Positions 16,340-26,121 of a DNA stretch of 64,000 nucleotides are shown here, piece by piece. Made by a program: the position numbers and the translations under genes. Source of the DNA: DSPP01 sp964607165 (GTDB lineage: Bacteria; Zixibacteria; MSB-5A5; DSPP01). The notes under the pieces are model-generated. The model had not been told where the DNA came from, did not search any database, and saw only the letters and a list, made by a program, of their open reading frames with translations. The DNA is taken from positions 15,579 to 79,578 of the forward strand of contig CAZSIT010000010.1 of the NCBI GenBank assembly GCA_964607165.1, given 5' to 3'. Position 1 is the stretch's first letter, and each line of letters starts with the position of its first letter.

Positions 16340-18067
16340 TTATTTTATTAAAACCATCTTTCGGGTTTCAAGAAAATTCTTGGCCGAAAGTTGATAAAAA
16401 TATACGCCGGAAGAAAGCGCCAATCCCCTTTCGTCCCGTCCATCCCAAGATAGCGAATATTCCCCGGCGGGGAATTCCCGGTCCGCTAAAGTTTTTACTT
16501 TTTGTCCAATTACGTTATAAATGGATAATTCGACTCGGCCGGCCTCCTTCAGGGCAAATCGTATTTCCGTAGAAGGATTAAACGGATTGGGAAAATTCTG
16601 CCCTAACCGGTACCGGTTCGGAAGATTCCCTCTGCCCGGCCCGGTGGTGGTAGAATAAGCCGCCCGAATCATCCAATCGTTAAAAACCCAGCTTTTCCAT
16701 CCGTTGCTGCGGGTAAAGAACAAAGACCGGTTGTCCGGCAAACTCGAATCCGCCCCTATCCCGGGGTTCCGAGGTGAATTAGATAACCATCCCAAAACAA
16801 CAAAGAAATTCCCCTCTCCGATAATAGGCTGTTCCGGTTCGGGCAAACTAAAATTAATCCACCCCTTACCCGCTGCATCCGATCTCACCTTCCAGGGTCC
16901 GGCCAAACGATTTGCCGGAAGGCCGGCGTTATCGGAGAAAACCGAAAGCAAAATCTCGGATATATCATTAACAAACACTCTCAACATATTTATCTTTGCC
17001 GGATAGGACGAAGGAGCCAGCCGGACGGCAAACTGGTTTCCATCGTAATAATTGTCCACAATAAAAAAACTCTCCGCCGTGCCATCGTCATACTTAATCT
17101 GCTTTCCCGGAAAAACGGGAAAAAAATAGGGACTCTCTTGAGCTATAAACGGAGAAAAAGTCAAGTTTTGATTGGTCGAACCGTCCACGGCCTCAATATA
17201 GTAGCGCACGGCCGACCCGGCCGGCAAAGCCGGGATATGAGCCGTAAAATTTTCTCCGGCTCCATTCATCGAAAAGTCAAAATACTCCCCTCCATCGACC
17301 GAATAATGCAAAAGCGCCTGCCCTACACCGGCATCGTCCGCTATCCGTGCGCTGACTTCAATTCCTCCATCTTCGGAAAAGGCTGCATCCACCGGGTTAT
17401 GTTTTACTTGCGGCGGAATCATATCGGGCCCATAGTATCGAACCGTAGCGCGCACAACAAAATCGGTTATAGAAATAGCCCTCCAAACCCCCGCCGAATC
17501 CAAATAGCAAGAGCGCTCTTGCCCGCCGTCACCATCACCGGTCAAATAGGGTGCACCCGAAGTGAGCATCTCAAAGGCAATGTGGAAGTCTCCCTGTCCC
17601 ACATCAACTAAAAACGGCATCGAGATTTCCTGCAGGGGCAAATTACCGGAAAGACTGACTAAAAAAGGTTCCGCCAATTCTTTATTCGGAATCCCTCCGC
17701 TATCCTTCAGAATGTGCACTCGGGCTAACCCGGAACCCCCAACCGAAACAACCGAAATCGAAACCAGACTGCAGCTTTGCAAAGGCGTGAAGCGCACGGA
17801 CCAAAACGAACCCGCCCGCGCCTCCTGGGGAAAATACAAAGCAGGTCCCGTGTCATATTGTAGAATTTTTTCGCTTTTCGTTGACGCTGAAAGCAAAACC
17901 GGAGTTTTCTGAAGGGCATCGGCATCCGCCGTTACCCTGGAGTTCATCTCTGACAGCCGAATACCCCCGGAAAAATCGGAGGCGTTAACCAAACCTCCAA
18001 CCAGAATTATCAACACGAAACTTATACCGCTAAATTTTGTTTTCAAACACGAACCCACATAGCTCAA
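16340..18067 (-). CDS. Exported protein with FlgD-Ig/type A C-terminal sorting-like domain
   Basis: About 575 residues with an export signal (ISFVLIILVGGLVNAS). The middle has two beta-rich modules around residues 100-215 and 320-480 (IKYDDGTAESFFIVDNYYDG) and an Ig-like segment (ARIADDAGVGQALLHYSVDGG). The last 85 residues match the FlgD-Ig/type A pattern: LGQNFPNPFNPSTEIRF, VELSIYNVIGQKVKTL, LSWDGRDERGLALSSGVYFY, ending KMVLIK. Such domains direct secretion by the type IX system in Bacteroidetes. The first codon is unclear: the frame opens at a TTG, and further GTG and TTG codons follow within seven residues. No catalytic motif is seen; an adhesin or matrix protein is possible. Confidence 0.85.
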   Translation of the reverse strand: MSYVGSCLKTKFSGISFVLIILVGGLVNASDFSGGIRLSEMNSRVTADADALQKTPVLLSASTKSEKILQYDTGPALYFPQEARAGSFWSVRFTPLQSCSLVSISVVSVGGSGLARVHILKDSGGIPNKELAEPFLVSLSGNLPLQEISMPFLVDVGQGDFHIAFEMLTSGAPYLTGDGDGGQERSCYLDSAGVWRAISITDFVVRATVRYYGPDMIPPQVKHNPVDAAFSEDGGIEVSARIADDAGVGQALLHYSVDGGEYFDFSMNGAGENFTAHIPALPAGSAVRYYIEAVDGSTNQNLTFSPFIAQESPYFFPVFPGKQIKYDDGTAESFFIVDNYYDGNQFAVRLAPSSYPAKINMLRVFVNDISEILLSVFSDNAGLPANRLAGPWKVRSDAAGKGWINFSLPEPEQPIIGEGNFFVVLGWLSNSPRNPGIGADSSLPDNRSLFFTRSNGWKSWVFNDWMIRAAYSTTTGPGRGNLPNRYRLGQNFPNPFNPSTEIRFALKEAGRVELSIYNVIGQKVKTLADREFPAGEYSLSWDGRDERGLALSSGVYFYQLSAKNFLETRKMVLIK

Positions 18068-18235
18068 AGGGGCAATGCCTGTGCCGCTTCCCCGGCCTAC
18101 TTCCCTGCCTATACTTATGGGAATACATCCATACTAAATTTTGCATAATCTTTTGTCTTTCAACTGCCTGCAAACATCAGCGCTAAACGAACCCGGAATT
18201 TTCATCCTCTATGGTAACTTATCTATTATGCCCGT

Positions 18236-18253
18236 ATTTGCACAGTTGCAAAT
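18236..18253. promoter_or_regulatory. Possible operator dyad upstream of the SDR gene
   Basis: ATTTGCA-CAGT-TGCAAAT is a perfect seven-base dyad, 40 bases before the GTG at 18294, in the divergent promoter region between the genes starting at 18067 and 18294. Binding protein unknown. Confidence 0.25.
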
Positions 18254-18293
18254 CTAATTTGCGCTGCCGTGGAAAGCAAAGCATATTGGCCCG

Positions 18294-19085
18294 GTGGATT
18301 TAGGGCTGAAAAACAAATCTGTCCTGGTTGCCGCCGCCAGCTCTGGCATTGGCTTGGCCGCTGCCGAAGCATTCCTTGCCGAAGGGGCTAAAGTTTCAAT
18401 TTGCTCCCGCAATCCGGAAAAGCTGCACATTGCCCGGGAAATTTTATCTAAAAATACCGGACAAAAACCGCTCGCTTCAGTTTGCGACCTGACCGATTCC
18501 AATTCGATTGAAAACTGGGTAAGCCAAACCGAAAAAGCTCACGGCCCGGCTCAAATTTTGGTAACCAACACCGGTGGCCCCCCGGCGGGAGCATGGAGCG
18601 AACTAAAATCCGAAGACTGGGAAAAAGCCTACCTTTTAATTTTAAAGTCCGTAATGAAACTGTGTGAATTGGTTGTTCCCTCGATGCAAAAAAACAAATG
18701 GGGGCGGTTAATCTTTCTTTCTTCCTTATCGGCCAAGCAACCGATAACCCATCTGGCCACTTCCTCCACCTTTCGCGCAGGACTTCTGGGATATGCCAAA
18801 TCTTTGGCCAATGATTTAGGCAAATACAACATCACGGTCAACACCATCCTGCCCGGCTACACTTTGACCGAACGCCAAAAGGAACTGGCCGAAAAAACGG
18901 CGGTCAAAACCGGAAAAAGCCCCACTGAAGTGGTCAAAAGCTGGGAAGCCAATGTTCCTCTAAGAAGAACAGCCAAACCGGAAGAAATCGCCGCCGCCGT
19001 AGTTTTTTTGGCGTCGGAAAAAGCCAGCTATATCACCGGAACCGCCCTGCCGGTGGATGGCGGAATAATTCAAGCCCTGTATTAA
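18294..19085 (+). CDS. Short-chain dehydrogenase/reductase with atypical active site
   Basis: 263 residues from a GTG start, the normal length for a classical SDR. The cofactor loop reads AAASSGIG at 13-20 in place of TGxxxGIG. NTGGPPAG stands for NNAG, and the C-terminal GTALPVDGG is standard. The catalytic serine lies in FLSSLSA (143-144). The usual Tyr-x3-Lys is replaced: Ser157 stands where tyrosine should be and Arg161 where lysine should be (LATSSTFRAGLLGYAK). Some SDRs of the FabG-like branch share the S-x3-R pattern. The enzyme may use other chemistry or be a binding protein. Substrate unknown; the gene stands alone between divergent and convergent neighbours. Confidence 0.85.
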   Translation: MDLGLKNKSVLVAAASSGIGLAAAEAFLAEGAKVSICSRNPEKLHIAREILSKNTGQKPLASVCDLTDSNSIENWVSQTEKAHGPAQILVTNTGGPPAGAWSELKSEDWEKAYLLILKSVMKLCELVVPSMQKNKWGRLIFLSSLSAKQPITHLATSSTFRAGLLGYAKSLANDLGKYNITVNTILPGYTLTERQKELAEKTAVKTGKSPTEVVKSWEANVPLRRTAKPEEIAAAVVFLASEKASYITGTALPVDGGIIQALY

Positions 19086-19116
19086 TTGCGAAATATCAAA
19101 CAAATGCTTTACACCG

Positions 19117-21822
19117 TTATTTTATTATAACGATTTTGCCGATGTAGGTTTTCTCGTTGGAAAAAGCGCCCGTCGGCTGTACGGTAAATAGATACAACCC
19201 GGCCGCCACCGTTTGCGTGTTGCGCGTCAAAAGATTCCACTGCTCAAATCCGGCGTCTGAAGCGTTGGCGCTTTTGCCATGCTTGATTTCCTGCACCAAA
19301 TCCCCATCCAAAGTGTAGATTCGGATAATGCAGGAGGGCGGCAGGTTGATGAAGTTAATTTTCTGCGTGCTCAATAAGATCCCCGTATTCTCCTCCGGCC
19401 GCTCGTAGTGGCTGTAATTGTGATCAATCCGATACGGGTTGGGATAAACCGAGATTTTCAAACTGTCCACCCGCCGCGCCGAATCCCCCGCCACGGCCAA
19501 AATCATTCGGCCAACCGAATGCGGATTCGCCTCCACCGGGTCAACGCTCACGTTCGGCCCCAGCTTCCCAAAGTCGAAAGGGGTCACGGCAAACCAGACC
19601 GGCTGCGATTGGGAAAGCCCGGAAATATGATATTGATACCAGTAGGCGCTGTCGCTGCCGGTGTCGGTAACCGCTGGATAAATTCTGGCCTTTTCCAGTC
19701 CCAAATTGTAGTCCTGTGGAACAAAAATAAAAGCACTATCCACCCTTGCTTTCCGCGGCCCGCATGATGCGCAAAAGTCAACCATGATGGCCGTCTTGGT
19801 GGTATCGGGCTTGCAACGGCTTATATCCACCCTCGGAAGCAGGTTAATGTTGTTAATCGGTACGCTGTATTTTGCTGGATCAATCGGTCGGGTAATATTG
19901 CCCGGCTTGTTCCGGCAGGTGTCCCACCGGGTGGCATAAATCTCCTGGATTTCATCGTAGGTCAAAGGCCGTGAAGGTGCCGGGCGCCATCGCTTGATCG
20001 CCGTGTTGAAATAATACGGCTTCCAGTTCACTTTATCGTAAGAGCCGACCACGGTAAAGTTGGCCCCGTCATACGACATCCACACCCGATACCCTTCAAA
20101 GTCTTTAAGGTTGGTGAATGAATCCACCGCCGCTTCGGTCTGGCGTCCAAACCAGCGAATGGTCACGTCTCCCGGCCCAATAGCAAAATCCAAGGGCGGA
20201 TATGGAAGGGTCTCTGGTCCTCTAAGATCCGGAATGCCATCCCCATGCCGGTGGTAACCTCTCACAGGAGACCGAAAAAAGGGATCCCCAAAGTAGACAG
20301 TCCCGCACAACACTCTTGTGCTGTCGGTGAAGTGGTCAAATACCTGCCGCGCCATCCGGGCATTGTCCAGCATGGCGGAAAAGTCTAAATTTGCGATATA
20401 AGAGTTGATTTTGGCCGTATCCAAGTAATTGGAAGAATTCACACCCAAATTTTCCGCAAAATTGTTTGCTTCCGTATGCAGCCCCTCTCCGGCGACAAAA
20501 GCCAGCGTAAACGGCAAAGAATCTCCCACCGGCAAATCAAACGGCCCAAAGGAGAGCAAATACCGGGTGTCCGACCCGTCCGCCAAGTCAATCGCTGAAG
20601 TCAGTGGGTTAACCGGCGCTAACCAGCCGCTTCCAAACCCAACATCAATGTTCCGCTGATTTACCGCGGCAAAAACCTGATCGTAGTCCTTTTCCCCGTT
20701 GGAAAGATAGTTGTACCTCATCCGATGCCCGGTCGGCTGCCCCAGAGCTCCGGCAAAATTCTTTTGACCTGGAAATTTTTGCGGCCCCCAGTCAAGCGTG
20801 GCGTTGCTGTCCGGCCTCCACCAGTTAAAAGAGGTCGTTGTTTGCTTCAAGTCCAGATGCGGGTTATTTGGCAGTTGCACAATTTGAAGTCCTAAGGCCG
20901 CGGTTGGGCTGCTGCCAAAGGCGCCGCCATCGGGGTCCCCGTCATTGTCGGCGGAATAAGCCAGATAAATGGTATCCTGACAGAAAAGCGGCCCGTTATC
21001 CGGAGGGGTTCTAAACATATCCCGATACCCGTTCGGCTCCGAAACTACAAAGCCGGAAAGGTCATCTAATTCATAACCCGCTTTGCCAATCCAGCCCACG
21101 TCCGCATCCACAAAAAAACCCAGGTAAACGTCGCGTAACGGCTTTTGGCCGATGTTGACTATCTGATAATCGAGCATAACCCAATCCTGCCCCCAGGTAG
21201 TTGCCCAGGAATAACTGCGCTGAATGACCTTCAGGCCTCTCGGCTTATAAATTTTCCCGTCATACGGATCCGTGCAGGTGGCAAAGTAACAGTCGCTCGA
21301 AGTGTCATACATAACCGCAATGAGGTCCAAATCCGAAACCGCCTGCGGGTCGTAATACGGACTGGCCGGATTGATGGAACGCCGGATAATCTCCCCCGAA
21401 AACCCCGCGTTGGGAAGCAAATTGCCGCTCCGCAAAAACCACCCATCCGTCCCCACGGTAGTGGAAGTATCCTTATCGGCGGCCGACCCAATCCATAACC
21501 CTCCTTGAAAAAGATATTCTATCTTGGAATCTCCCGGAAACTCCGCCGAAACGGTCGGCCGGCCCGTTAAGCAATCCTTCAAAAGATAATCGCTGCGGTT
21601 CCCTAAAAGCCCGTAGTTCGTAACGGTCAGCCACAGCCGCCCCGCCCGATGCGTGCACTGCTGAAAATTTGGAATGGGCCGCGCCTCCAAACCGGTTATG
21701 CGCGGCAGGCCAGCCGAATTCACCTCCGCTTTCATCCGCGCCGATGTGTTAGAAAAAGTTACAGAGACCAGGCCAACCAAGCCCGCTATAATCAATCGTC
21801 TGGATAGGCTGTCCCATCTCAT
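19117..21822 (-). CDS. Large exported surface protein, paralogue 1, with FlgD-Ig-like C-terminus
   Basis: 901 residues with signal segment LIIAGLVGLVSVTFSN. It is homologous along its whole length to the protein at 29109-31715. Shared strings include QCTHRAGRLWLTVTNYG, EYLFQGGLWIG, WGQDWVMLDYQIVNIG, FEGYRVWMSYDG and YDEIQEIYATRWD. The last 110 residues (YPNPYRIDHNYSHYE, IRIYTLDGDLVQEIK, NLLTRNTQTVAAGLY, GKIVIIK) have the shape of a type A sorting domain and are almost the same in the paralogue. Two fibronectin-like stretches lie before it. No catalytic motif is recognised. Unlike its paralogue it stands apart from the TonB receptor genes and has its own promoter. Confidence 0.85.
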   Translation of the reverse strand: MRWDSLSRRLIIAGLVGLVSVTFSNTSARMKAEVNSAGLPRITGLEARPIPNFQQCTHRAGRLWLTVTNYGLLGNRSDYLLKDCLTGRPTVSAEFPGDSKIEYLFQGGLWIGSAADKDTSTTVGTDGWFLRSGNLLPNAGFSGEIIRRSINPASPYYDPQAVSDLDLIAVMYDTSSDCYFATCTDPYDGKIYKPRGLKVIQRSYSWATTWGQDWVMLDYQIVNIGQKPLRDVYLGFFVDADVGWIGKAGYELDDLSGFVVSEPNGYRDMFRTPPDNGPLFCQDTIYLAYSADNDGDPDGGAFGSSPTAALGLQIVQLPNNPHLDLKQTTTSFNWWRPDSNATLDWGPQKFPGQKNFAGALGQPTGHRMRYNYLSNGEKDYDQVFAAVNQRNIDVGFGSGWLAPVNPLTSAIDLADGSDTRYLLSFGPFDLPVGDSLPFTLAFVAGEGLHTEANNFAENLGVNSSNYLDTAKINSYIANLDFSAMLDNARMARQVFDHFTDSTRVLCGTVYFGDPFFRSPVRGYHRHGDGIPDLRGPETLPYPPLDFAIGPGDVTIRWFGRQTEAAVDSFTNLKDFEGYRVWMSYDGANFTVVGSYDKVNWKPYYFNTAIKRWRPAPSRPLTYDEIQEIYATRWDTCRNKPGNITRPIDPAKYSVPINNINLLPRVDISRCKPDTTKTAIMVDFCASCGPRKARVDSAFIFVPQDYNLGLEKARIYPAVTDTGSDSAYWYQYHISGLSQSQPVWFAVTPFDFGKLGPNVSVDPVEANPHSVGRMILAVAGDSARRVDSLKISVYPNPYRIDHNYSHYERPEENTGILLSTQKINFINLPPSCIIRIYTLDGDLVQEIKHGKSANASDAGFEQWNLLTRNTQTVAAGLYLFTVQPTGAFSNEKTYIGKIVIIK

Positions 21823-21855
21823 AAGTCGCGCCTGTTTCTCATTTCAACTAACAAT

Positions 21856-21885
21856 AGCATAACCCCTATTCCATAGGTTAGTCAA
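21856..21885 (-). promoter_or_regulatory. Candidate sigma-70 promoter of surface protein paralogue 1
   Basis: TTGACT at 21880-21885 and TATGCT at 21856-21861 on the minus strand, 18 bases apart, end 34 bases before the ATG at 21822. Confidence 0.5.
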
Positions 21886-22001
21886 GAGCAATCAGGCATT
21901 TCTGTCTTTCCATGTGACCGTCTGGCCGACGCTCCTTCATTTGAGAGGGAGCTCTGCTCCCGACTTGACCGGCAAACTTCAAACGCTTTGATTACCCGTA
22001 A

Positions 22002-24341
22002 ATGGGAGAAAACCCCGGAACTAAAACTTCCCCGTTCACGCCAAAAACGTTGGATCAAGACCAAAAAAATATTTCCAAAAAGACTCTGGCGGCAATTTTC
22101 CTCTTTGCTCTGCTTCTCCGTTTAATCTATCTATTGCAAATTTACCATAACCCCACCTTTAACTATCCTACATTGGATGCCGCCTACCATGACGAATGGG
22201 CCCAGGCCGTAGCCCAAGGAAAACTGACCCAGCCCCAGGCATTCTTTCGCGCCCCGTTGTATCCCTATTTCCTCGGATTGATATATTTCATCTTCGGTCA
22301 CAACTACCTGGTCCCAAGAATATTACAACACCTTATCGGCTCGCTGTCCGTCGTATTACTCGTTGTATTGACCAACCGGCTCTTCGGCAAAAAAATTGCC
22401 TTAACCGCCGGGTTGGTATTTGCCGCCTACGCCACGGTAATTTACTACGAAGGCGAGCTTTTGCTCGATTCCCTTTTGATTCCGATAGACTTGCTGATTT
22501 TTATTTTCCTTTACAAGGCCAAAGACAACCCCTCTTTTGCTAACTGGGGACTGGCCGGTTTATGCTTGGGGCTTTCCGCCATCACCCGCCCAAACATTCT
22601 CCTCTTTGTTCCCGTGGTTTTAATCTGGCTCTTCTGGTCTTTTCGCAAAACCGAGAGTGCCAAACGCCGGCTTTACTTCGCCGCCGTATTTATAATGGGA
22701 ATGGTTCTGCCTATTCTGCCGGTTGCCGGCCACAATTATCGGGCCGAAAAATCCCTCGTTCTAATCGCCTCGCAGGGAGGGGTGAATTTCTATATCGGCA
22801 ACAACCCCCGCTCAAACGGTTATTCGTCGATAATACCGGGAAGGCCCGGATACAACTGGAAATTGAGCGACGTAAGCGAGGCGGCACGTCAGGAAACGGG
22901 CCAAAACCTCTCCTCTGGCCGGCTTTCAAACTTTTGGTATAAAAAGGGATTGGAATTTTGGTATCAAAATCCCGCCCAGGCCTTGCGGCTGACGCTTAAA
23001 AAAACCTCCCTTTTTTTCAGCGCCATTGAAATTTCCAACGACCAGGATATCTACCCCTTTTGGAAAAACTCTTGGTTGATACGAGCGCTCCCGGTCGGCT
23101 TCTGGATAATAGGCCCGCTCGGCTTCCTGGGAATTATCTTCACTTTCACCAATCGCAAAGCCCGCCTGCTGTCTCTGTTTGTTCTGGTTTATTCATTATC
23201 GGTAATCGCTTTTTTTGTTAACGCCCGCTTCCGCCTTCCCATCCTTCCCTTTATGGCTCTTTTTGCGGTCTATGCGCTGTTTGAGTTGTGGAAAAAAATA
23301 CGTGAAAAGAAAAATCTCCTGCTTTGCGCCCCCGGTTTAGTTGTTCTCTTTATTCTGGTCAACGCTAACTGGTGTCATTTGCAAAAAACCGGTGGACCCC
23401 AGGGATATTTTCGCTTGGGAAACGTCTTTCTGGAAAAAGGAAATTTCTCCGAGGCCCGGCGATATTATGAAGTGGCCCTGGAAATAGACCCTCATTTCCG
23501 CTTTGCCCATTTAAATCTGGGCACGCTGGCTCTGAAACGGGGGGATTTGAAAACGGCCGAAAAAGAATATCTGGCCGAGCTTTCCGTTGACCCGCTTTCC
23601 GAACGGGCGCTTTCCAATCTCTCGTTAGTGAATCGCTTGGCCGGCCAGCCTCGCCCGGCCCTGTATTGGGCCGAAAAATCCGCCGCCTCCAAGCCCTACT
23701 TTCAGGAGGCCTATTTAAACCAGGCTTGGGCCTACGGCGCTCTGGGAAAACCGGAAAGCGCCTTGATAGTTTTGCAGGAAGGGCGAAAAAAATGCTCCCG
23801 CTACCTCTTGGGCAACTTTCTGACGGCCTCCTTTCTCGTGGAGACCAAACGCTACCGGCCGGCCGAAGCGCTTCTATTTCAACTCTTAGACAGCCTCTCC
23901 CATTACTATCCTGGTTTCGAAAGCGAGCCCTTTTTCACCGCCTCGCGCGAGTTCGAGGAAAATCTCTCCGACCTCAAATCCAGAGCTTTTTATTTGCTCG
24001 GACGCAGCAAAGGTGAACAAAACAACCTGCCGGAGGCTGTCCGGTTCTTTCAAAAATCGCTGGAGGAAAATCCGCAAAATATAGACGCCGCCGCCAACCT
24101 GGGCACCGCCTTGGACCGCCTGGGCCGCCCGGTTGATGCCCTGTTTTATTTTGAAAAAGCTTTGGCCGCCAAGCCGGATAACTTTGCTTTATATTTTAAC
24201 TACGGGTTGGCCCTGGCCAAAACCGGCAAATTGCGCCAAGCCCGTCAGGCCTTTCAAAAAACTCTTGAGCTCAACCCCGGCTTTGCTCCCGCTAAAGAAA
24301 AACTAACTTTGGTCGAATTGCTGCTCCAGAAGCAGCAATAA
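22002..24341 (+). CDS. GT39-type membrane glycosyltransferase fused to TPR repeats
   Basis: 779 residues. Residues about 25-460 are a multi-pass membrane domain of the PMT/ArnT type: TM1 (LAAIFLFALLLRLIYLL), then a loop with acidic residues (YPTLDAAYHDEWAQA), then FRAPLYPYFLGLIYFIFG, typical of undecaprenyl- or polyprenyl-phosphate-sugar transferases. A long extracytoplasmic loop (about 250-330) follows. After the last membrane segment (LLLCAPGLVVLFILVNA), TPR units fill residues 470-775 (FRLGNVFLEKGNFSEARRYY, NLGTALDRLGRPVDALFYF). It probably moves a lipid-linked sugar onto a protein or lipid outside the inner membrane, with the TPRs holding the partner. No glycan genes lie next to it. Confidence 0.87.
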   Translation: MGENPGTKTSPFTPKTLDQDQKNISKKTLAAIFLFALLLRLIYLLQIYHNPTFNYPTLDAAYHDEWAQAVAQGKLTQPQAFFRAPLYPYFLGLIYFIFGHNYLVPRILQHLIGSLSVVLLVVLTNRLFGKKIALTAGLVFAAYATVIYYEGELLLDSLLIPIDLLIFIFLYKAKDNPSFANWGLAGLCLGLSAITRPNILLFVPVVLIWLFWSFRKTESAKRRLYFAAVFIMGMVLPILPVAGHNYRAEKSLVLIASQGGVNFYIGNNPRSNGYSSIIPGRPGYNWKLSDVSEAARQETGQNLSSGRLSNFWYKKGLEFWYQNPAQALRLTLKKTSLFFSAIEISNDQDIYPFWKNSWLIRALPVGFWIIGPLGFLGIIFTFTNRKARLLSLFVLVYSLSVIAFFVNARFRLPILPFMALFAVYALFELWKKIREKKNLLLCAPGLVVLFILVNANWCHLQKTGGPQGYFRLGNVFLEKGNFSEARRYYEVALEIDPHFRFAHLNLGTLALKRGDLKTAEKEYLAELSVDPLSERALSNLSLVNRLAGQPRPALYWAEKSAASKPYFQEAYLNQAWAYGALGKPESALIVLQEGRKKCSRYLLGNFLTASFLVETKRYRPAEALLFQLLDSLSHYYPGFESEPFFTASREFEENLSDLKSRAFYLLGRSKGEQNNLPEAVRFFQKSLEENPQNIDAAANLGTALDRLGRPVDALFYFEKALAAKPDNFALYFNYGLALAKTGKLRQARQAFQKTLELNPGFAPAKEKLTLVELLLQKQQ

Positions 24342-24343
24342 AA

Positions 24344-24370
24344 AAAGACCCCGCAGCAAGCGGGGTCTTT
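24344..24370. terminator. Bidirectional intrinsic terminator
   Basis: AAAGACCCCGC pairs perfectly with GCGGGGTCTTT (11 base pairs) across a five-base loop, with A-runs on both sides, between convergent genes ending at 24341 and 24415. Confidence 0.88.
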
Positions 24371-24414
24371 AAAAACACAGACACAACCTTACTTAGTTTC
24401 AGATAGTTTATCCC

Positions 24415-26004
24415 TTATTTCACCAGTATCATCTGCTTCGTCACCGTCTGATGGTCAGTCTTAATCCGGTAGAAGTATAACCCCGACGAAAGCGGAATAC
24501 CACGACCATCTCGGCCGTCAAAGACGACCGCGGAATTGCCGGCCGAACGAACCTCATTTATCAGAGTCCTAACCTTTTCTCCTAAAATATTGAAGACTTC
24601 CAATTGGACGTTGGATTCTTCATCGAGAGAAAATGAAATCCGGGTGGTTGGGTTGAATGGGTTAGGATAGTTTTGCTCTAAAGAGAAGCTCGGAAGAATG
24701 ACGGCAACTCGTGGATTTACGTCAAAGACTCTTCTTTCGCTTCGCTCAACGGGTCTTCTATTGTATGCTAAAACGGAGCCAGCATCGCCATATCCACTTG
24801 TATCAAAGGAAGGGATACCTATGAGGATATCTTTAAAACCATCCGCTTTCATATCGAGTCCGCCACTCACGGAGTAGCCCAGTGAATCACCACTGGCAGT
24901 GCCGGTTCTCTGAAAAAGCAGGGAACCATCTGCGCCTGAATAAAGGTAAGCAGCACCAGCTTCACTCAGTGAAGCTGTATCTGTCCTGGGAGCACCAATT
25001 ATGAAGTCCCCTTTTCCATCCGCATCTGTGTCTCCCGCTTTTGCTACTGACCACCCAAAAAAAGGGGGGCTTCCACTGCTGAAAGCACCCTCTTTCGAGT
25101 ACAGTACATTACCGTTAGCGCCCGAATAAACATACGCTGAGCCTACGGTATAACCTTCTTGTGTTTCAGTAAGAGGAGCACCAACGATGAAATCCGCTTT
25201 CCCATCAGCGTTCACATCTCCGGCTCCGTCCACAGAAAGCCCCAGCAATATAACAGGATACGTAGAATTTTTTTGATATATCAACGAACCGTCGGCACCC
25301 GAATAGACAGAGGCCGACCCGTTGCCGCTATCTGGGGCACCCACAATAAAGTCTGCTTTTCCGTCTCCGTTCACATCCCCAGTTCCAGCTACTGAATAAC
25401 CGAATTGGCCATACCCATTTTTTTGATAAAGCAAACCTCCGGTTGCCCCAGAAAAAACGCGTGCTTTATTGGGATTTTCGGTTGGCGCACCAACAATAAA
25501 GTCGGCTTTACCGTCGCCATTTACATCTCCAGCTCCATTTACCGAATAACCAAATGAACTGCCGCCGGCACCGTTTATCTGGTAGAGTAAGTTACCATTG
25601 GCTCCTGAATAAACATACACAGAGCCCGTGTCCTTATAAGTTCCAATGATGAAGTCCGCCTTGCCGTCCCCATTCACGTCCCCCGCTCCACCCACCGAAT
25701 AACCGAATTCCTCATAGGTCGCCCCGAATTTTTGATATAACAAGCTTCCATTTGCCCCGGAATAAACAAAAGCAGCCCCGCTCCAGCCGCTATATGCTGG
25801 CGCACCGACAATGAAATCATCTTTTCCATCACCGTTCACATCTCCAGCCGCATCCACAGAGTGCCCCAGCTTATAGGTACCGGAACCATTTTTTTTATAA
25901 AGTAGCGCGAATTCGCCCGATGCGGATGAAACGAGAAAAAATAGAATTGCGACGGTCCACCATCCTGCACGGAGGGAAACCCTATTTTTAACAAAAGTAG
26001 TCAT
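24415..26004 (-). CDS. Exported integrin-like FG-GAP propeller with FlgD-Ig C-terminus
   Basis: 529 residues from the ATG at 26004, which has AAGGTGG seven bases before it; a GTG at 26013 overlaps that site and is less likely. A signal (WWTVAILFFLVSSASG) precedes seven FG-GAP units of about 55 residues, each with a calcium-loop string such as GDVNGDGKADFIVGAP and a YSGANGSLLYQK turn. That suggests a seven-bladed propeller like integrin alpha. The last 85 residues are a type A/FlgD-Ig module (LEQNYPNPFNPTTRISF, LEVFNILGEKVRTL, GIPLSSGLYFYRIK). Likely exported to the surface and calcium-dependent. Partner unknown. Confidence 0.9.
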   Translation of the reverse strand: MTTFVKNRVSLRAGWWTVAILFFLVSSASGEFALLYKKNGSGTYKLGHSVDAAGDVNGDGKDDFIVGAPAYSGWSGAAFVYSGANGSLLYQKFGATYEEFGYSVGGAGDVNGDGKADFIIGTYKDTGSVYVYSGANGNLLYQINGAGGSSFGYSVNGAGDVNGDGKADFIVGAPTENPNKARVFSGATGGLLYQKNGYGQFGYSVAGTGDVNGDGKADFIVGAPDSGNGSASVYSGADGSLIYQKNSTYPVILLGLSVDGAGDVNADGKADFIVGAPLTETQEGYTVGSAYVYSGANGNVLYSKEGAFSSGSPPFFGWSVAKAGDTDADGKGDFIIGAPRTDTASLSEAGAAYLYSGADGSLLFQRTGTASGDSLGYSVSGGLDMKADGFKDILIGIPSFDTSGYGDAGSVLAYNRRPVERSERRVFDVNPRVAVILPSFSLEQNYPNPFNPTTRISFSLDEESNVQLEVFNILGEKVRTLINEVRSAGNSAVVFDGRDGRGIPLSSGLYFYRIKTDHQTVTKQMILVK

Positions 26005-26121
26005 AAAACCCACCTTCCAATAGTTTAGAGTTTTAAACTTAACAGCTTCTGTCTCTCAAACCGAAAACCGAGTTTTTTCACTCTCTTACCACCTCCTCTA
26101 TTGGTTAGTAGGTTTATTCGT

